Source: Aureibaculum flavum
Lineage (GTDB): Bacteria; Bacteroidota; Bacteroidia; Flavobacteriales; Flavobacteriaceae
Reading direction: 5' to 3'
NCBI RefSeq assembly: GCF_016406085.1
Contig: NZ_JAEHFJ010000001.1
Span: 372,001 to 436,000 of the forward strand
DNA: 64,000 nt
The notes beneath the pieces are model-generated. The model was not told where the DNA came from. It saw only the letters and a list, made by a program, of their open reading frames with translations, and made no database searches. A program made the position numbers and the translations under genes. Shown piece after piece: positions 25,394-34,122 of the stretch. How positions within the stretch are numbered: position 1 is the first letter of the stretch; each line of letters begins with the position of its first letter.

Positions 25394-27967
25394 TTAATTT
25401 ACCTCTAATTCCACCTTATTTGTGGTTGCTGAGCTATCGCCAACAAACACTTCAAAAACACCAGCCTCTATAAAAGACTCACCGTTCATATTAAAAATAG
25501 ATAAATCTTTAGAATTAATTTCAAATTCGACAGTTTGTGATGCTCCTTTTTTCAAAAATATTTTTTGAAAACCTTTTAAAGATTTTAAGGGCGTAGCTAC
25601 ACTCGCTTCTTTGTCGTTTATATACAATTGAACTACCGTTTCACCGTCTAAATTACCTGAATTTGTAACCGTTACACTGACGTTGTTAACGCCGTCTTTA
25701 GTCATGGTCATTTTTTCCAATTTCGGTGTTGAATAGGTGAAATTTGTATAGCTTAATCCGTAACCAAAAGGATATAAAGCCTCTCCGTTAAAATAACGGT
25801 AGGTACGCCCTTTCATATGATAGTCTTCAAATGGTGGTAAATCATCTACTGATTTGTAAAATGTTACCGGCAATTTACCTGAGGGATTAAAATCTCCAAA
25901 AAGTATATCAGCCGTTGCTTCACCTCCACCTTGTCCGGGATACCATACATTTAAAATAGCAGGCAAATTTTCCTGTTCCCAATTAATTGCCATGGCACTA
26001 CCTGCAGTCAATACAAAAACAACAGGTTTACCTGTTGCATTCAACTCCTTTAGCAACTCATGCTGTACTTTTGGCAATTTTAGATTTGTTCTATCTCCTT
26101 TATAAAATCCTTCAATATCTACGGGCATTTCTTCTCCTTCCACACGTGCTGAAATACCGCCTACAAAAATAACGGCATCACTTTCATTCACTTTTTGCAT
26201 CATCTTTTCTTTACCTTGTCTGTGCTCAACATCCCATAATAATTGTAACGATGCCAACCATGGGTTTGTACATTTATACTCTAAAACAAGATTGTATTTC
26301 GTATTCTTTTTAACAAAAAATGATTGCGGTGTTGCTTCTGTTTCATTCTCATTAGTACTTTCAAGTAACTCCTTTCCATCTATCATTAGCTTATAAGTAC
26401 CACCACTTTTCAATACATTTAAAGAAACCTCTCCTGTAAAATCAGGTTTTATAATTCCAGAATAACGAATTGAAAAATTTCCAGGTTCTAGTACGTCAAC
26501 AGGTGCCGCTCCACCCCAGTCAAAATCAATACGATCTTCCGTTTGTACAACAGCAGGGGCATCTTCTAATTTTGAGTTGGTGTAGTATTCTACCTTTATT
26601 TTTCCGTGATAACTTTCTTTACCAATAACATCAAAAACAGTCTTATCATCTGCTAGATTTACCCCTTTAAAATAATGCACCTTTGTTTTTTTAGATACTT
26701 TATCCTTCACCGCTTCTAAAATTGTTTTTGAATACGTTGGGGTACCAAAATAATTTCCTAACACAAAATGACGATCATTAGCATTGGGTCCGATGACAGT
26801 GATGATTTTACTCTTTTTTGAGAGTGGTAATGTATTATTTTCATTTTTTAGCAACACCATTGATTCTCGTGCTGTTTTCAACGCCAGTTGCTGATGTGCT
26901 TCTGACTCCAATGCAGCATCAGAAATATCTAAAAATGGTGTTTGTCCAGCAGGATTTAACATTCCTAATTTAATTTTAGCAATGATTAACCTTCTTAAAG
27001 CGATATCAATTTCTTTTTCTGTAATCAAGCCTTTTTCTAAGGCTTTTTCTAAATAAGCATACGTATTACCACAATTTAAATCGCAACCCGCTTTTACCGC
27101 TAATGCCGAAGCTTCTTCCGCTGTTTCCACTATTTTATGATATTCATAAATATCTTGAACCGCTCCACAATCAGATACTACATACCCTTTAAAGCCCCAT
27201 TTATCTCTTAAAATATCATTTAACAATAATTTACTGGCCGTAGCTGAAGAACCCAAATACCGATTATACGCTGACATCACTGAAAACGCCTTACCTTCAA
27301 CAACGGTGGCTTCGAAAGCAGGTAAATAAGTCTCCCATAAATCCTTTTTATCGGTATACGCATCAAAACTATGTCTGTTATGTTCAGGACCGCTATGTAC
27401 TGCAAAATGTTTGGGTGTAGCAATAACTTTAAAATAATCAGGATTATCACCTTGTAATCCTGTTACAAAAGCAACACCCATCCGTGAAGTCAAATAAGGA
27501 TCTTCTCCATACGTTTCTTGACCACGCCCCCATCTTGGATCTCTAAAAATATTGATATTTGGAGTCCACATGGTCAATCCTTGATACCGATTGTGTTGTC
27601 CCAATTTAATACTATGATTGTATTTAGCTCTTGCTTCCGTACTTATAACACTTGCCACTTCATTAATTAAGGGTGCATTAAAAGTAGCCGCCATACCTAT
27701 AGCTTGCGGAAAAGAAGTAGCATTACCTGCCCGAGCTACACCATGTAAACATTCGTTCCACCAGTTATAATTTGGAATTCCCAATTTCTCAATTGCTGGA
27801 GCGACATCTTGCATTTGTGCAATTTTTTCTGATAACGTCAATCGCTGTAATAAGTCGTCTGCTCTAACTTGGGCATCTAATGTAGGATCTTGAAAAGGGT
27901 AATTAGCTTGCTGACCTGTAACCACTATTGGAATAAAAGCTAATAAAAAAAGTACTATGTTTTTCAT
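25394..27967 (-). CDS. GH3 glycoside hydrolase with PA14 domain
   Basis: An 857-residue secreted glycosidase. The frame is open for 29 more codons upstream, but the ATG at 27967 begins a proper signal peptide (MKNIVLFLLAFIPIVVTG), so I use it. NWWNECLHGVARAGNATSFP near 65 and TPKHFAVHSGPEHNRH are typical of the beta-xylosidase/beta-glucosidase branch. VVSDCGAVQD near 265 holds the catalytic nucleophile Asp. The (alpha/beta)6 domain follows (VLLKNENNTLPLSK), with a PA14-type insertion at about residues 440-590 (IRYSGIIKPDFTGEVSLNV). The C-terminal fibronectin type III domain contains YRYFNGEALYPFGYGLSYT. It likely acts on xylo- or gluco-oligosaccharides in the periplasm. No polysaccharide-utilisation neighbours are present. 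Confidence 0.92.
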   Translation of the reverse strand: MKNIVLFLLAFIPIVVTGQQANYPFQDPTLDAQVRADDLLQRLTLSEKIAQMQDVAPAIEKLGIPNYNWWNECLHGVARAGNATSFPQAIGMAATFNAPLINEVASVISTEARAKYNHSIKLGQHNRYQGLTMWTPNINIFRDPRWGRGQETYGEDPYLTSRMGVAFVTGLQGDNPDYFKVIATPKHFAVHSGPEHNRHSFDAYTDKKDLWETYLPAFEATVVEGKAFSVMSAYNRYLGSSATASKLLLNDILRDKWGFKGYVVSDCGAVQDIYEYHKIVETAEEASALAVKAGCDLNCGNTYAYLEKALEKGLITEKEIDIALRRLIIAKIKLGMLNPAGQTPFLDISDAALESEAHQQLALKTARESMVLLKNENNTLPLSKKSKIITVIGPNANDRHFVLGNYFGTPTYSKTILEAVKDKVSKKTKVHYFKGVNLADDKTVFDVIGKESYHGKIKVEYYTNSKLEDAPAVVQTEDRIDFDWGGAAPVDVLEPGNFSIRYSGIIKPDFTGEVSLNVLKSGGTYKLMIDGKELLESTNENETEATPQSFFVKKNTKYNLVLEYKCTNPWLASLQLLWDVEHRQGKEKMMQKVNESDAVIFVGGISARVEGEEMPVDIEGFYKGDRTNLKLPKVQHELLKELNATGKPVVFVLTAGSAMAINWEQENLPAILNVWYPGQGGGEATADILFGDFNPSGKLPVTFYKSVDDLPPFEDYHMKGRTYRYFNGEALYPFGYGLSYTNFTYSTPKLEKMTMTKDGVNNVSVTVTNSGNLDGETVVQLYINDKEASVATPLKSLKGFQKIFLKKGASQTVEFEINSKDLSIFNMNGESFIEAGVFEVFVGDSSATTNKVELEVN

Positions 27968-28044
27968 TTTAAATGATTTAAAGAAATGATAAAGTAAACT
28001 ATGAGGAACATTTTGCAACAATGGTTGCGATTGTGTAGCGATTT

Positions 28045-28695
28045 TTACTCGCAAGCTTCGGTATTATTTGATATCTGTAATTTAACATCTGATGGAGAAA
28101 CATATGGAATACCTAATCCTAAGCCTCTCAGTATGAATAACAAGCCTATTAGTACAACAAAAACAGGAATTGCTTTTTGAATTTTGGCTCTTATGGTACC
28201 CTTTAAAAAATTTCCGGCCAATACGGCTGCACTCATCATGGGCACGGTACCCAATCCAAACAGAAACATATATAAAGCTCCTTCTAAGGCACCTGAAGTA
28301 GCTATTGAACCTACCAATGCCATATAAACTAATCCACAAGGTAAAAAACCGTTAAAAAAGCCAATATACAAGAACGTACTGTTGGTTCGTTTTTTTAGAT
28401 AGTATCCTAGCTTAGATCTCACATATGAAATCCCTTTATAAATTGGTTTTGAGAAGTTGTACTTATTAAAGATATGTATTGGAACCAATACCATAAGAAT
28501 CATTAAAACACCAATAAGAATAGACAAGCGTTGCTGAAAACCAGCCAAATACAAACCTTTACCTACCAAACCGAAAATTACCCCTATTAAAGAATAAGTT
28601 AATAAGCGGCCGAAATGATACAGCATGGTTTGAAACACCATTTTCGGTTTGCTTTTCCGATCAACAGGCAATGCAAAAGCAATGGGTCCACACAT
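28045..28695 (-). CDS. TauE/SafE-like membrane protein of the cco cluster (start uncertain)
   Basis: A membrane protein of 216 residues as drawn, with about six spans and FFNGFLPCGLVYMALVGSIA near residue 115, the motif of the DsbD/CcdA-like 'sulfite exporter TauE/SafE' proteins that follow ccoH in Bacteroidetes cbb3 clusters. They are thought to help copper or cofactor assembly of the oxidase. Homologues usually begin about 15-25 residues earlier, ending in ...HCxGMCGPI. The same frame continues upstream here as FILGLLGSFHCIG before MCGP, back to a stop at 28771-28773, but holds no ATG, GTG or TTG. Translation may therefore start at a rare codon (ATA at 28770, ATT or CTG) or the base sequence is imperfect. 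Its last 3' part lies just before the GH3 gene. Confidence 0.75.
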   Translation of the reverse strand: MCGPIAFALPVDRKSKPKMVFQTMLYHFGRLLTYSLIGVIFGLVGKGLYLAGFQQRLSILIGVLMILMVLVPIHIFNKYNFSKPIYKGISYVRSKLGYYLKKRTNSTFLYIGFFNGFLPCGLVYMALVGSIATSGALEGALYMFLFGLGTVPMMSAAVLAGNFLKGTIRAKIQKAIPVFVVLIGLLFILRGLGLGIPYVSPSDVKLQISNNTEACE

Positions 28696-28806
28696 GCCAA
28701 TGCAGTGAAAACTTCCTAGTAAGCCCAGTATGAATGCCGTGTAAAAAATAGACGTTAGTTTTAGCTATTTATAATTCGTTTTTTGAAAATTTAGATTATC
28801 AGACTA

Positions 28807-29259
28807 TTAATAAAATAGGTTCTTTTTAAACATGTATTCCTGATCATTATATTTCCAATCTACTTTAACATTCCACCTACCGTTTATAAGTTTATCATCA
28901 ACGACTAGCATGGTGTTTTTATCTAAAACAATTTCTTTTTTAAAATCTATTCTATCATCTGAAGGTCTTTGAAAATAAACGATGCCCGTAATTTTACTTT
29001 GTTCCATATCACTTGGAAAAGTAACTTGCATACCTTCATCTCCTCGTTCTACGACTAAATTCTCTTTAAGTTTACTCGCATTGTTCATTTTATCAATCTC
29101 ATGTTGATAGTACAATTCATCCTTATAATAATCTTCTGATACTAAATGATGTTCTAACGTATCATCCGTCAAGGTTCTATATACATATTGTAAAATAAAA
29201 GTCATAAATACAGCCATTGCAATGACCATTGCCCATCCCCAGTTAATTTTTATCTTCAT
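28807..29259 (-). CDS. ccoH: CcoH/FixH-like cbb3 oxidase assembly protein
   Basis: A 150-residue protein with one N-terminal membrane span (WGWAMVIAMAVFMTFILQYV) followed by a soluble domain (YYKDELYYQHEIDKMNNASK, then a beta-rich region ending DWKYNDQEYMFKK). This is the FixH/CcoH layout in Bacteroidetes, where the N-terminus reads 'INWGWGI' and 'Y..EI' follows. CcoH is needed for stable assembly of the cbb3 oxidase and interacts with the copper ATPase CcoI. It sits 11 bases downstream of ccoG. Confidence 0.88.
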   Translation of the reverse strand: MKIKINWGWAMVIAMAVFMTFILQYVYRTLTDDTLEHHLVSEDYYKDELYYQHEIDKMNNASKLKENLVVERGDEGMQVTFPSDMEQSKITGIVYFQRPSDDRIDFKKEIVLDKNTMLVVDDKLINGRWNVKVDWKYNDQEYMFKKNLFY

Positions 29260-29270
29260 AATTATACAAT

Positions 29271-30695
29271 TTAATTCAACTCATTAATCTTCATTGGTCC
29301 CGTGAAATTAGTGGAAGTCGTTTCAATTAATTTACCATCAGCATAAATACCTATTTTCAATCTTTCTTTAGACGATTCTAGATCTTTTTTATCTATTTCA
29401 ATAAACAAGGTACCATCTGTTAAATCGCCTTTGGCTACTTTACTATTACCACCTACAATTCTAACCTCGCCTGCATGAGAAATCAATTTAATTTCAACAT
29501 TATCTAAATCCTTAACTGTTTTGTTTATCAATTTAAAATTATAAATATTACTGACTGTGGTTTCAGTAGTTGTAAAGGTTTGACCTGGTAACCTTAAAAT
29601 AATTGCTTCAATATCTGACCTTAAAAATAGTAAGGTAACTAATACAGCTACTAAAATAGTTAAAACCGCTGTATAGGCTTTAATTCTAATGTTAAACTTA
29701 AATTTTTCACCATTGGTAATATTATCTTCAGAAGCATAACGAATTAAACCTGGATCATAACCTACTTTATCCATAACCTCATCACAGGCATCAATACAAA
29801 CGGTACAATTAACACATTCTAATTGTGTTCCATTTCTGATATCTATACCCGTTGGACAAACAACTACGCATTGATTACAATCTATACAATCGCCATTACC
29901 AAGTTCATCTCTATCCTCATTTTTTCTAAACTTTTTTCTACCTTCTTCTCCCTCACCTCTTTTATGATCATAAGCCACAACAATAGATTTTCTATCGAGT
30001 AAAACCCCTTGTAATCTACCATAAGGACAAACTATAATACATACTTGCTCTCTAAACCAAGCAAATACAAAAAAGAAAACTAAGGTAAATACTAATAATT
30101 TAATTAATGTACCAATGTGATCTAATGGATTACCGGTGATGTATTTTAACAAAACATCACTACCAATAAAATAAGCTAAAAACACATTGGCTATTAAAAA
30201 GGAAATGATGAAGAATAGAATCCATTTCGTAACCTTTTTTCTAATCTTTTCAGCGGTCCAAGGTTGTTTATTTAATCTAATTTGTTTCCCTCTATCACCT
30301 TCTATCCAATATTCAATTTTACGAAAAACCATTTCCATAAAAATAGTTTGTGGGCAAATCCACCCACAAAAAATTCTACCAAAAATAACCGTAAATAAAA
30401 TGATAAAAACAATGCCTACCAACATGGACAAAACCAATAAATAAAAATCTTGAGGCCAGAAGGGCTGACCGAAGATATTGTATTTACCTTCCATAATATT
30501 AAATAACAAAAACTGGTTGCCATTTATTTTAATAAACGGTGCAATAACCAGTAATGCTAATAAAAACCAACTCAGATAAGTTCTGTAATTGGTGAATTTT
30601 CCGGATGGTTTTTTGGGATATATATGATTTCGTTTACCATCTTCTGTTATGGTACCTATGGAATCTCTAAATTTTTCTTGCTGTTCTTCCGCCAT
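29271..30695 (-). CDS. ccoG: CcoG/FixG ferredoxin-like protein (cupric reductase of cbb3 assembly)
   Basis: A 474-residue membrane protein. About five spans (near residues 37-55, 83-105, 160-185, 200-220 and 335-355) surround FGRIFCGWICPQTIFMEMVF and CIIVCPYGRLQGVLLDRKS. Two [4Fe-4S] ferredoxin motifs follow: CIDCNQCVVVCPTGIDIR near 270 and CVNCTVCIDACDEVMDK near 293. The C-terminal part is an immunoglobulin-like domain (FixG C-terminal). CcoG reduces Cu(II) to Cu(I) for loading the CuB centre. The first residues show an arginine-/lysine-rich cytoplasmic start. It follows ccoP after a 136-base gap without other genes. Confidence 0.93.
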   Translation of the reverse strand: MAEEQQEKFRDSIGTITEDGKRNHIYPKKPSGKFTNYRTYLSWFLLALLVIAPFIKINGNQFLLFNIMEGKYNIFGQPFWPQDFYLLVLSMLVGIVFIILFTVIFGRIFCGWICPQTIFMEMVFRKIEYWIEGDRGKQIRLNKQPWTAEKIRKKVTKWILFFIISFLIANVFLAYFIGSDVLLKYITGNPLDHIGTLIKLLVFTLVFFFVFAWFREQVCIIVCPYGRLQGVLLDRKSIVVAYDHKRGEGEEGRKKFRKNEDRDELGNGDCIDCNQCVVVCPTGIDIRNGTQLECVNCTVCIDACDEVMDKVGYDPGLIRYASEDNITNGEKFKFNIRIKAYTAVLTILVAVLVTLLFLRSDIEAIILRLPGQTFTTTETTVSNIYNFKLINKTVKDLDNVEIKLISHAGEVRIVGGNSKVAKGDLTDGTLFIEIDKKDLESSKERLKIGIYADGKLIETTSTNFTGPMKINELN

Positions 30696-30831
30696 TTGAT
30701 TTTTAAATAAAAAAAAATACTTTTAATTACACTAACAAAGTTACTACCAATAAATGAACAAGAATGAAACATTTATTACACAACCAGTATAGGCAAATAA
30801 AAGTATTTTTAACTAATTTGAGTTAGTAATA

Positions 30832-31476
30832 TTATTTATCACCCTCTTTCCAAATCTCACCCTCTGGTGCTTTTGGTTTTTCAGGTGTTGTTCCTTTTAA
30901 TGTCAAAATAAAACTGGCTAATTGTTGTCTCTCTTCTAAGCTAATCGTAGATTCCCAAGCAATCATACCTTTACCTGGTCTTCCTCCTTTGGCCAGAGTA
31001 TTCATAATGTTTTTGAATCCACCCCCTAAAATCCAATATTCATCCGTAAGGTTTGGTCCAATACTACCACCAGCATCCGCTAAGTGACATGCTGTACACG
31101 TTTTTGTGGCAAACAATTCTTTACCCTTTTGTATATTAGCAGCATCAGTCAACGCTACTAAATTAGCGGCATCATATAATTCAGGATGATCTTGTTTATA
31201 TTGTTCAACAGCCGCGTCTCCTTCCGCTACTGCGTTAGCAAACTCCACTTTTTGGTCATATTTATCAGTAAAAAAGACCATGATATAATAAAATATACCA
31301 ACGGCAATAGTAATATAAAAACCTGCCAACCACCATGGTGGCAATACATTATCAAGCTCTCTAATACCATCATAATCATGATCGGTCATGATATCTTCTT
31401 CACTCTCTATAGCTTCAGCTCGTGTTAGCTTTTGATAAAGATTACTCCAAAATGATTTTTCCTTATTGTTGCTCAT
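30832..31476 (-). CDS. ccoP: CcoP, cytochrome c subunit of cbb3 oxidase (single heme)
   Basis: A 214-residue protein with an N-terminal segment (LDNVLPPWWLAGFYITIAVG) carrying one membrane span near residue 50-70, typical of the CcoP N-terminal domain. Then a cytochrome c domain with one heme motif, CTACH, near residue 127, and a later Met in the GRPGKGMIAWE stretch as a likely axial ligand. Proteobacterial CcoP has two hemes; the one-heme form is usual in Bacteroidetes. It shuttles electrons from cytochrome c donors to CcoO. It overlaps ccoQ by 14 bases. Confidence 0.93.
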   Translation of the reverse strand: MSNNKEKSFWSNLYQKLTRAEAIESEEDIMTDHDYDGIRELDNVLPPWWLAGFYITIAVGIFYYIMVFFTDKYDQKVEFANAVAEGDAAVEQYKQDHPELYDAANLVALTDAANIQKGKELFATKTCTACHLADAGGSIGPNLTDEYWILGGGFKNIMNTLAKGGRPGKGMIAWESTISLEERQQLASFILTLKGTTPEKPKAPEGEIWKEGDK

Positions 31477-31660
31477 GGTTGTTGTTGTTTTCGTCCTCTT
31501 CTAAAGGTAAATTACTACTACTTTCAATACTCTCTTTTGGTATTCTCATAACATGAACTAGCATGGTTACAAATACCGCGAAAAATAAGATTAATGATAT
31601 CATTGGGTAGATTTCTATATCTACCATTGAATCAAAATTGTGTTTTATATATCTTAACAT
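31463..31660 (-). CDS. ccoQ: CcoQ-like small subunit of cbb3 oxidase
   Basis: A 65-residue protein with one membrane span (IYPMISLILFFAVFVTMLVH, roughly residues 17-37) and an acidic, Asn/Glu-rich C-terminus (EDENNNNHEQQ). CcoQ stabilises the oxidase complex. It starts 5 bases after ccoNO and overlaps the ccoP start, so it is part of the same transcript. Recognised by size, topology and place between ccoO and ccoP rather than by sequence motifs, which are weak in this subunit. Confidence 0.85.
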   Translation of the reverse strand: MLRYIKHNFDSMVDIEIYPMISLILFFAVFVTMLVHVMRIPKESIESSSNLPLEEDENNNNHEQQ

Positions 31661-31665
31661 ATGTA

Positions 31666-33816
31666 TTAATTTTCAGCGGTTTCACCCTTTTTAATATCTG
31701 TACCTAAACGTTGTAAATAGGCAATGACGGCCATAATTTCTTTGTCTTGCATATTACTTTCACCATAATTCCTAACATATTCAGGATCTTGTCTCAGACT
31801 CTTTTCAATTTCTTCCGCTTGATTTCTTAATAAGAACAACCCTTTATCAACTTCAGATTGAGAATAAGGAACCCCTAATTTAACCATAGCTTCCATTTTA
31901 CCTTGTGTATGAGATGTATCCAAATCATCAGTATACATCCAAGAATAACGTGGCATAATTGAACCAGGTGAAGTTGATCTAGGATCTAACATATGGTTGA
32001 AATGCCAGTTGTTGTTATACTTACCTCCAATTCTATGCACATCAGGACCTGTTCTTTTAGATCCCCAAAGGAATGGGAAGTCATATACAAATTCTCCTGC
32101 TTTTGAATATTCACCATAACGTTCCACTTCAGAACGGAATGGTCTAATCATTTGCGAGTGACAGTTATTACAACCTTCTCTAATATAAATATCTCTTCCT
32201 TCTAATTCTAATGGTGTATATGGTTTTACACTTGTAATTTTCGGAATATTCTCGTCTATAGTTAACAATGGAATTATTTCAACGGCTCCTCCAATAGCAA
32301 TAGCCAACGTAGTTAACACTGTAAATAATATGGTTCTTCTTTCTAACCATGAGTGCCATCCTTCTCCTGCAGTTCTTCTCGTAGTTATTTTTTTCAATGG
32401 TGCAGCTTCTACCAATTCATCTTCTACTTTAGAACCTGCTTTAGCCGTTTTATAAACGTTATATGCTAATAAAATGAATCCAGTTAAATACAATGTACCA
32501 CCAAAAGCACGCATGGCATACATTGGTAAAACTTGTGTTACCGTTTCTAAAAAGTTACCATAAACTAACGTACCATCTGGATTAAATTGTTTCCACATAG
32601 AGGCTTGTGTAAATCCGGCAACATATAAAGGAATAGCATAAAATAAGATCCCCAATGTACCAATCCAGAAATGTGCATTGGCCAGTTTTTTAGAGTACAA
32701 CTCTGTTTTCCATAATTTAGTGGCCAACCAGTATATAATACCTGCCGCCATAAAACCGTTCCATGCTAATGTACCAATATGCACGTGAGCTACAATCCAA
32801 TCTGTATAATGCCCAATTGCATTAAGCGTTTTAAAAGACAACATAGGTCCTTCAAAAGTTGCCATACCATAACCTGTAATAGCAACAACAAAGAATTTTA
32901 AAACAGGATTTTCTCTTACTTTATCCCAAGCACCACGCAAGGTTAACAAACCGTTTATCATACCACCCCATGAAGGGAAGATTAACATAATAGAAAATAC
33001 AGTACCTAAATTTTGTGCCCATTCTGGTAATGCAGTATATAATAAATGGTGTGGTCCTGCCCAAATATAAATAAAGATAAGTGACCAAAAATGCACTATA
33101 GAAAGTCGATAAGAATATACAGGTCTATTGGCCGCTTTTGGTACAAAATAATACATCAAACCTAAAATAGGTGTGGTTAAGAAAAATGCCACAGCATTAT
33201 GACCATACCACCATTGTACTAATGCATCTTGTACACCTGCATATACAGAATAACTCTTAAATGCACTTACTGGCAATTCTAAATTATTAAAGATATGTAG
33301 TACAGCAATAGTTACGAATGTGGCCAAATAAAACCAGATGGCTACATATATATGACGTTGACGTCTTTTTAAAATAGTACCAATCATATTGATACCCATG
33401 ATTACCCATATTACAGCTATTGCGATATCAATTGGCCATTCTAATTCAGCATATTCTTTAGAAGATGTTAAACCTAATGGTAACGTAATAGCAGCAGCAA
33501 CAATAATTAATTGCCAACCCCAAAAGTGAATTTTACTTAAAGTGTCATTAAACATTCTAGCTTTAAGTAACCTTTGCAAAGAATAATACATCCCCATAAA
33601 AAAGCTATTACCCACAAAAGCGAAGATAACAGCATTGGTATGTAACGGTCTTAGACGACCAAAACTTAACCAAGAAATGCCTTCCATGTAATTAGGAAAG
33701 TTAAATAAGAGAGCAACCATTAGGCCAACTGTCATACCTACAATCCCCCATACTACAGTAGCAATAAGGAACATCCTTACAATTTTGTTATCGTAATAAA
33801 ATTGTTCTTTTTCCAT
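31666..33816 (-). CDS. ccoN: CcoNO, fused catalytic and cytochrome c subunits of cbb3 oxidase
   Basis: A 716-residue fusion. Residues 1-480 form the 12-span heme-copper core: LRPLHTNAVIFAFVGNSFFM with a heme b ligand His near 60, WYGHNAVAFFLTTPILGLMY with the CuB His near 205, and AGPHHLLYTALP plus HVHIGTLAWNG with further metal-ligand histidines. After a linker (residues ~480-520), the CcoO part starts with a membrane anchor. It holds one c-type heme motif CNNCH near 549 in the YIREGCNNCHSQMIRPF context, then GGKYNNNWHFNHMLDPRSTS with PGSIMPRY. The fused CcoN-CcoO arrangement is common in Bacteroidetes. It reduces O2 to water at high affinity in low oxygen, pumping protons. Confidence 0.95.
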   Translation of the reverse strand: MEKEQFYYDNKIVRMFLIATVVWGIVGMTVGLMVALLFNFPNYMEGISWLSFGRLRPLHTNAVIFAFVGNSFFMGMYYSLQRLLKARMFNDTLSKIHFWGWQLIIVAAAITLPLGLTSSKEYAELEWPIDIAIAVIWVIMGINMIGTILKRRQRHIYVAIWFYLATFVTIAVLHIFNNLELPVSAFKSYSVYAGVQDALVQWWYGHNAVAFFLTTPILGLMYYFVPKAANRPVYSYRLSIVHFWSLIFIYIWAGPHHLLYTALPEWAQNLGTVFSIMLIFPSWGGMINGLLTLRGAWDKVRENPVLKFFVVAITGYGMATFEGPMLSFKTLNAIGHYTDWIVAHVHIGTLAWNGFMAAGIIYWLATKLWKTELYSKKLANAHFWIGTLGILFYAIPLYVAGFTQASMWKQFNPDGTLVYGNFLETVTQVLPMYAMRAFGGTLYLTGFILLAYNVYKTAKAGSKVEDELVEAAPLKKITTRRTAGEGWHSWLERRTILFTVLTTLAIAIGGAVEIIPLLTIDENIPKITSVKPYTPLELEGRDIYIREGCNNCHSQMIRPFRSEVERYGEYSKAGEFVYDFPFLWGSKRTGPDVHRIGGKYNNNWHFNHMLDPRSTSPGSIMPRYSWMYTDDLDTSHTQGKMEAMVKLGVPYSQSEVDKGLFLLRNQAEEIEKSLRQDPEYVRNYGESNMQDKEIMAVIAYLQRLGTDIKKGETAEN

Positions 33817-33823
33817 TCTTTAA

Positions 33824-34024
33824 TTATTGATTTTGATTAATTGATTTTGACGTTGATTTTTGCTCTTTGGGGACTTCACTTACAAACTCATCTTCAAAAA
33901 GCATTCTAACTGAAGGTGTATACATATCATCATACTGACCAGACTTAACCGATTTAATAAAAAGTATAAAGAAGACTACAGCAATTAGAATACTTACCGC
34001 AATCATTACAAAGATGATATCCAT
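33824..34024 (-). CDS. ccoS: CcoS, cbb3 oxidase maturation protein
   Basis: A 66-residue protein with one N-terminal span (MIAVSILIAVVFFILFIKSV) followed by KSGQYDDMYTPSVRMLFEDE, the 'GQ.DD..TP..R.LF.D' pattern typical of CcoS/FixS. CcoS is needed to insert the heme and copper cofactors in CcoN. It lies 7 bases before ccoNO and 98 bases after ccoI, and has its own FNR-like site and -7 element (TATTTTTG, 34050-34057 read on the minus strand). Confidence 0.92.
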   Translation of the reverse strand: MDIIFVMIAVSILIAVVFFILFIKSVKSGQYDDMYTPSVRMLFEDEFVSEVPKEQKSTSKSINQNQ

Positions 34025-34079
34025 TAAAGGCTTATTGTTAAATTTTTCACAAAAATAAGATATTACACTGTTTCCAAAA

Positions 34080-34095
34080 CATGACTTTTATCATG
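34080..34095 (-). promoter_or_regulatory. FNR/CRP-like operator upstream of ccoS-ccoNOQP
   Basis: CATGAC-TTTT-ATCATG, part of a longer 9-bp inverted repeat with arms AAAACATGA (34076-34084) and TCATGTTTT (34091-34099). The centre is 30.5 bases from the start of the minus-strand -7 element TATTTTTG (34057-34050), the same spacing as at 3455. Confidence 0.75.
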
Positions 34096-34122
34096 TTTTG
34101 TATTAATTGTAAATTTAAAAAA

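Noticed and set aside
25394-28054. Longer GH3 frame starting at 28054
   Set aside because: The first 29 residues are basic and precede a proper signal peptide at 27967; the shorter start is used.
30832-31476. CcoP truncated because it has only one heme motif
   Set aside because: The one-heme CcoP is normal in Bacteroidetes and the gene is otherwise intact.
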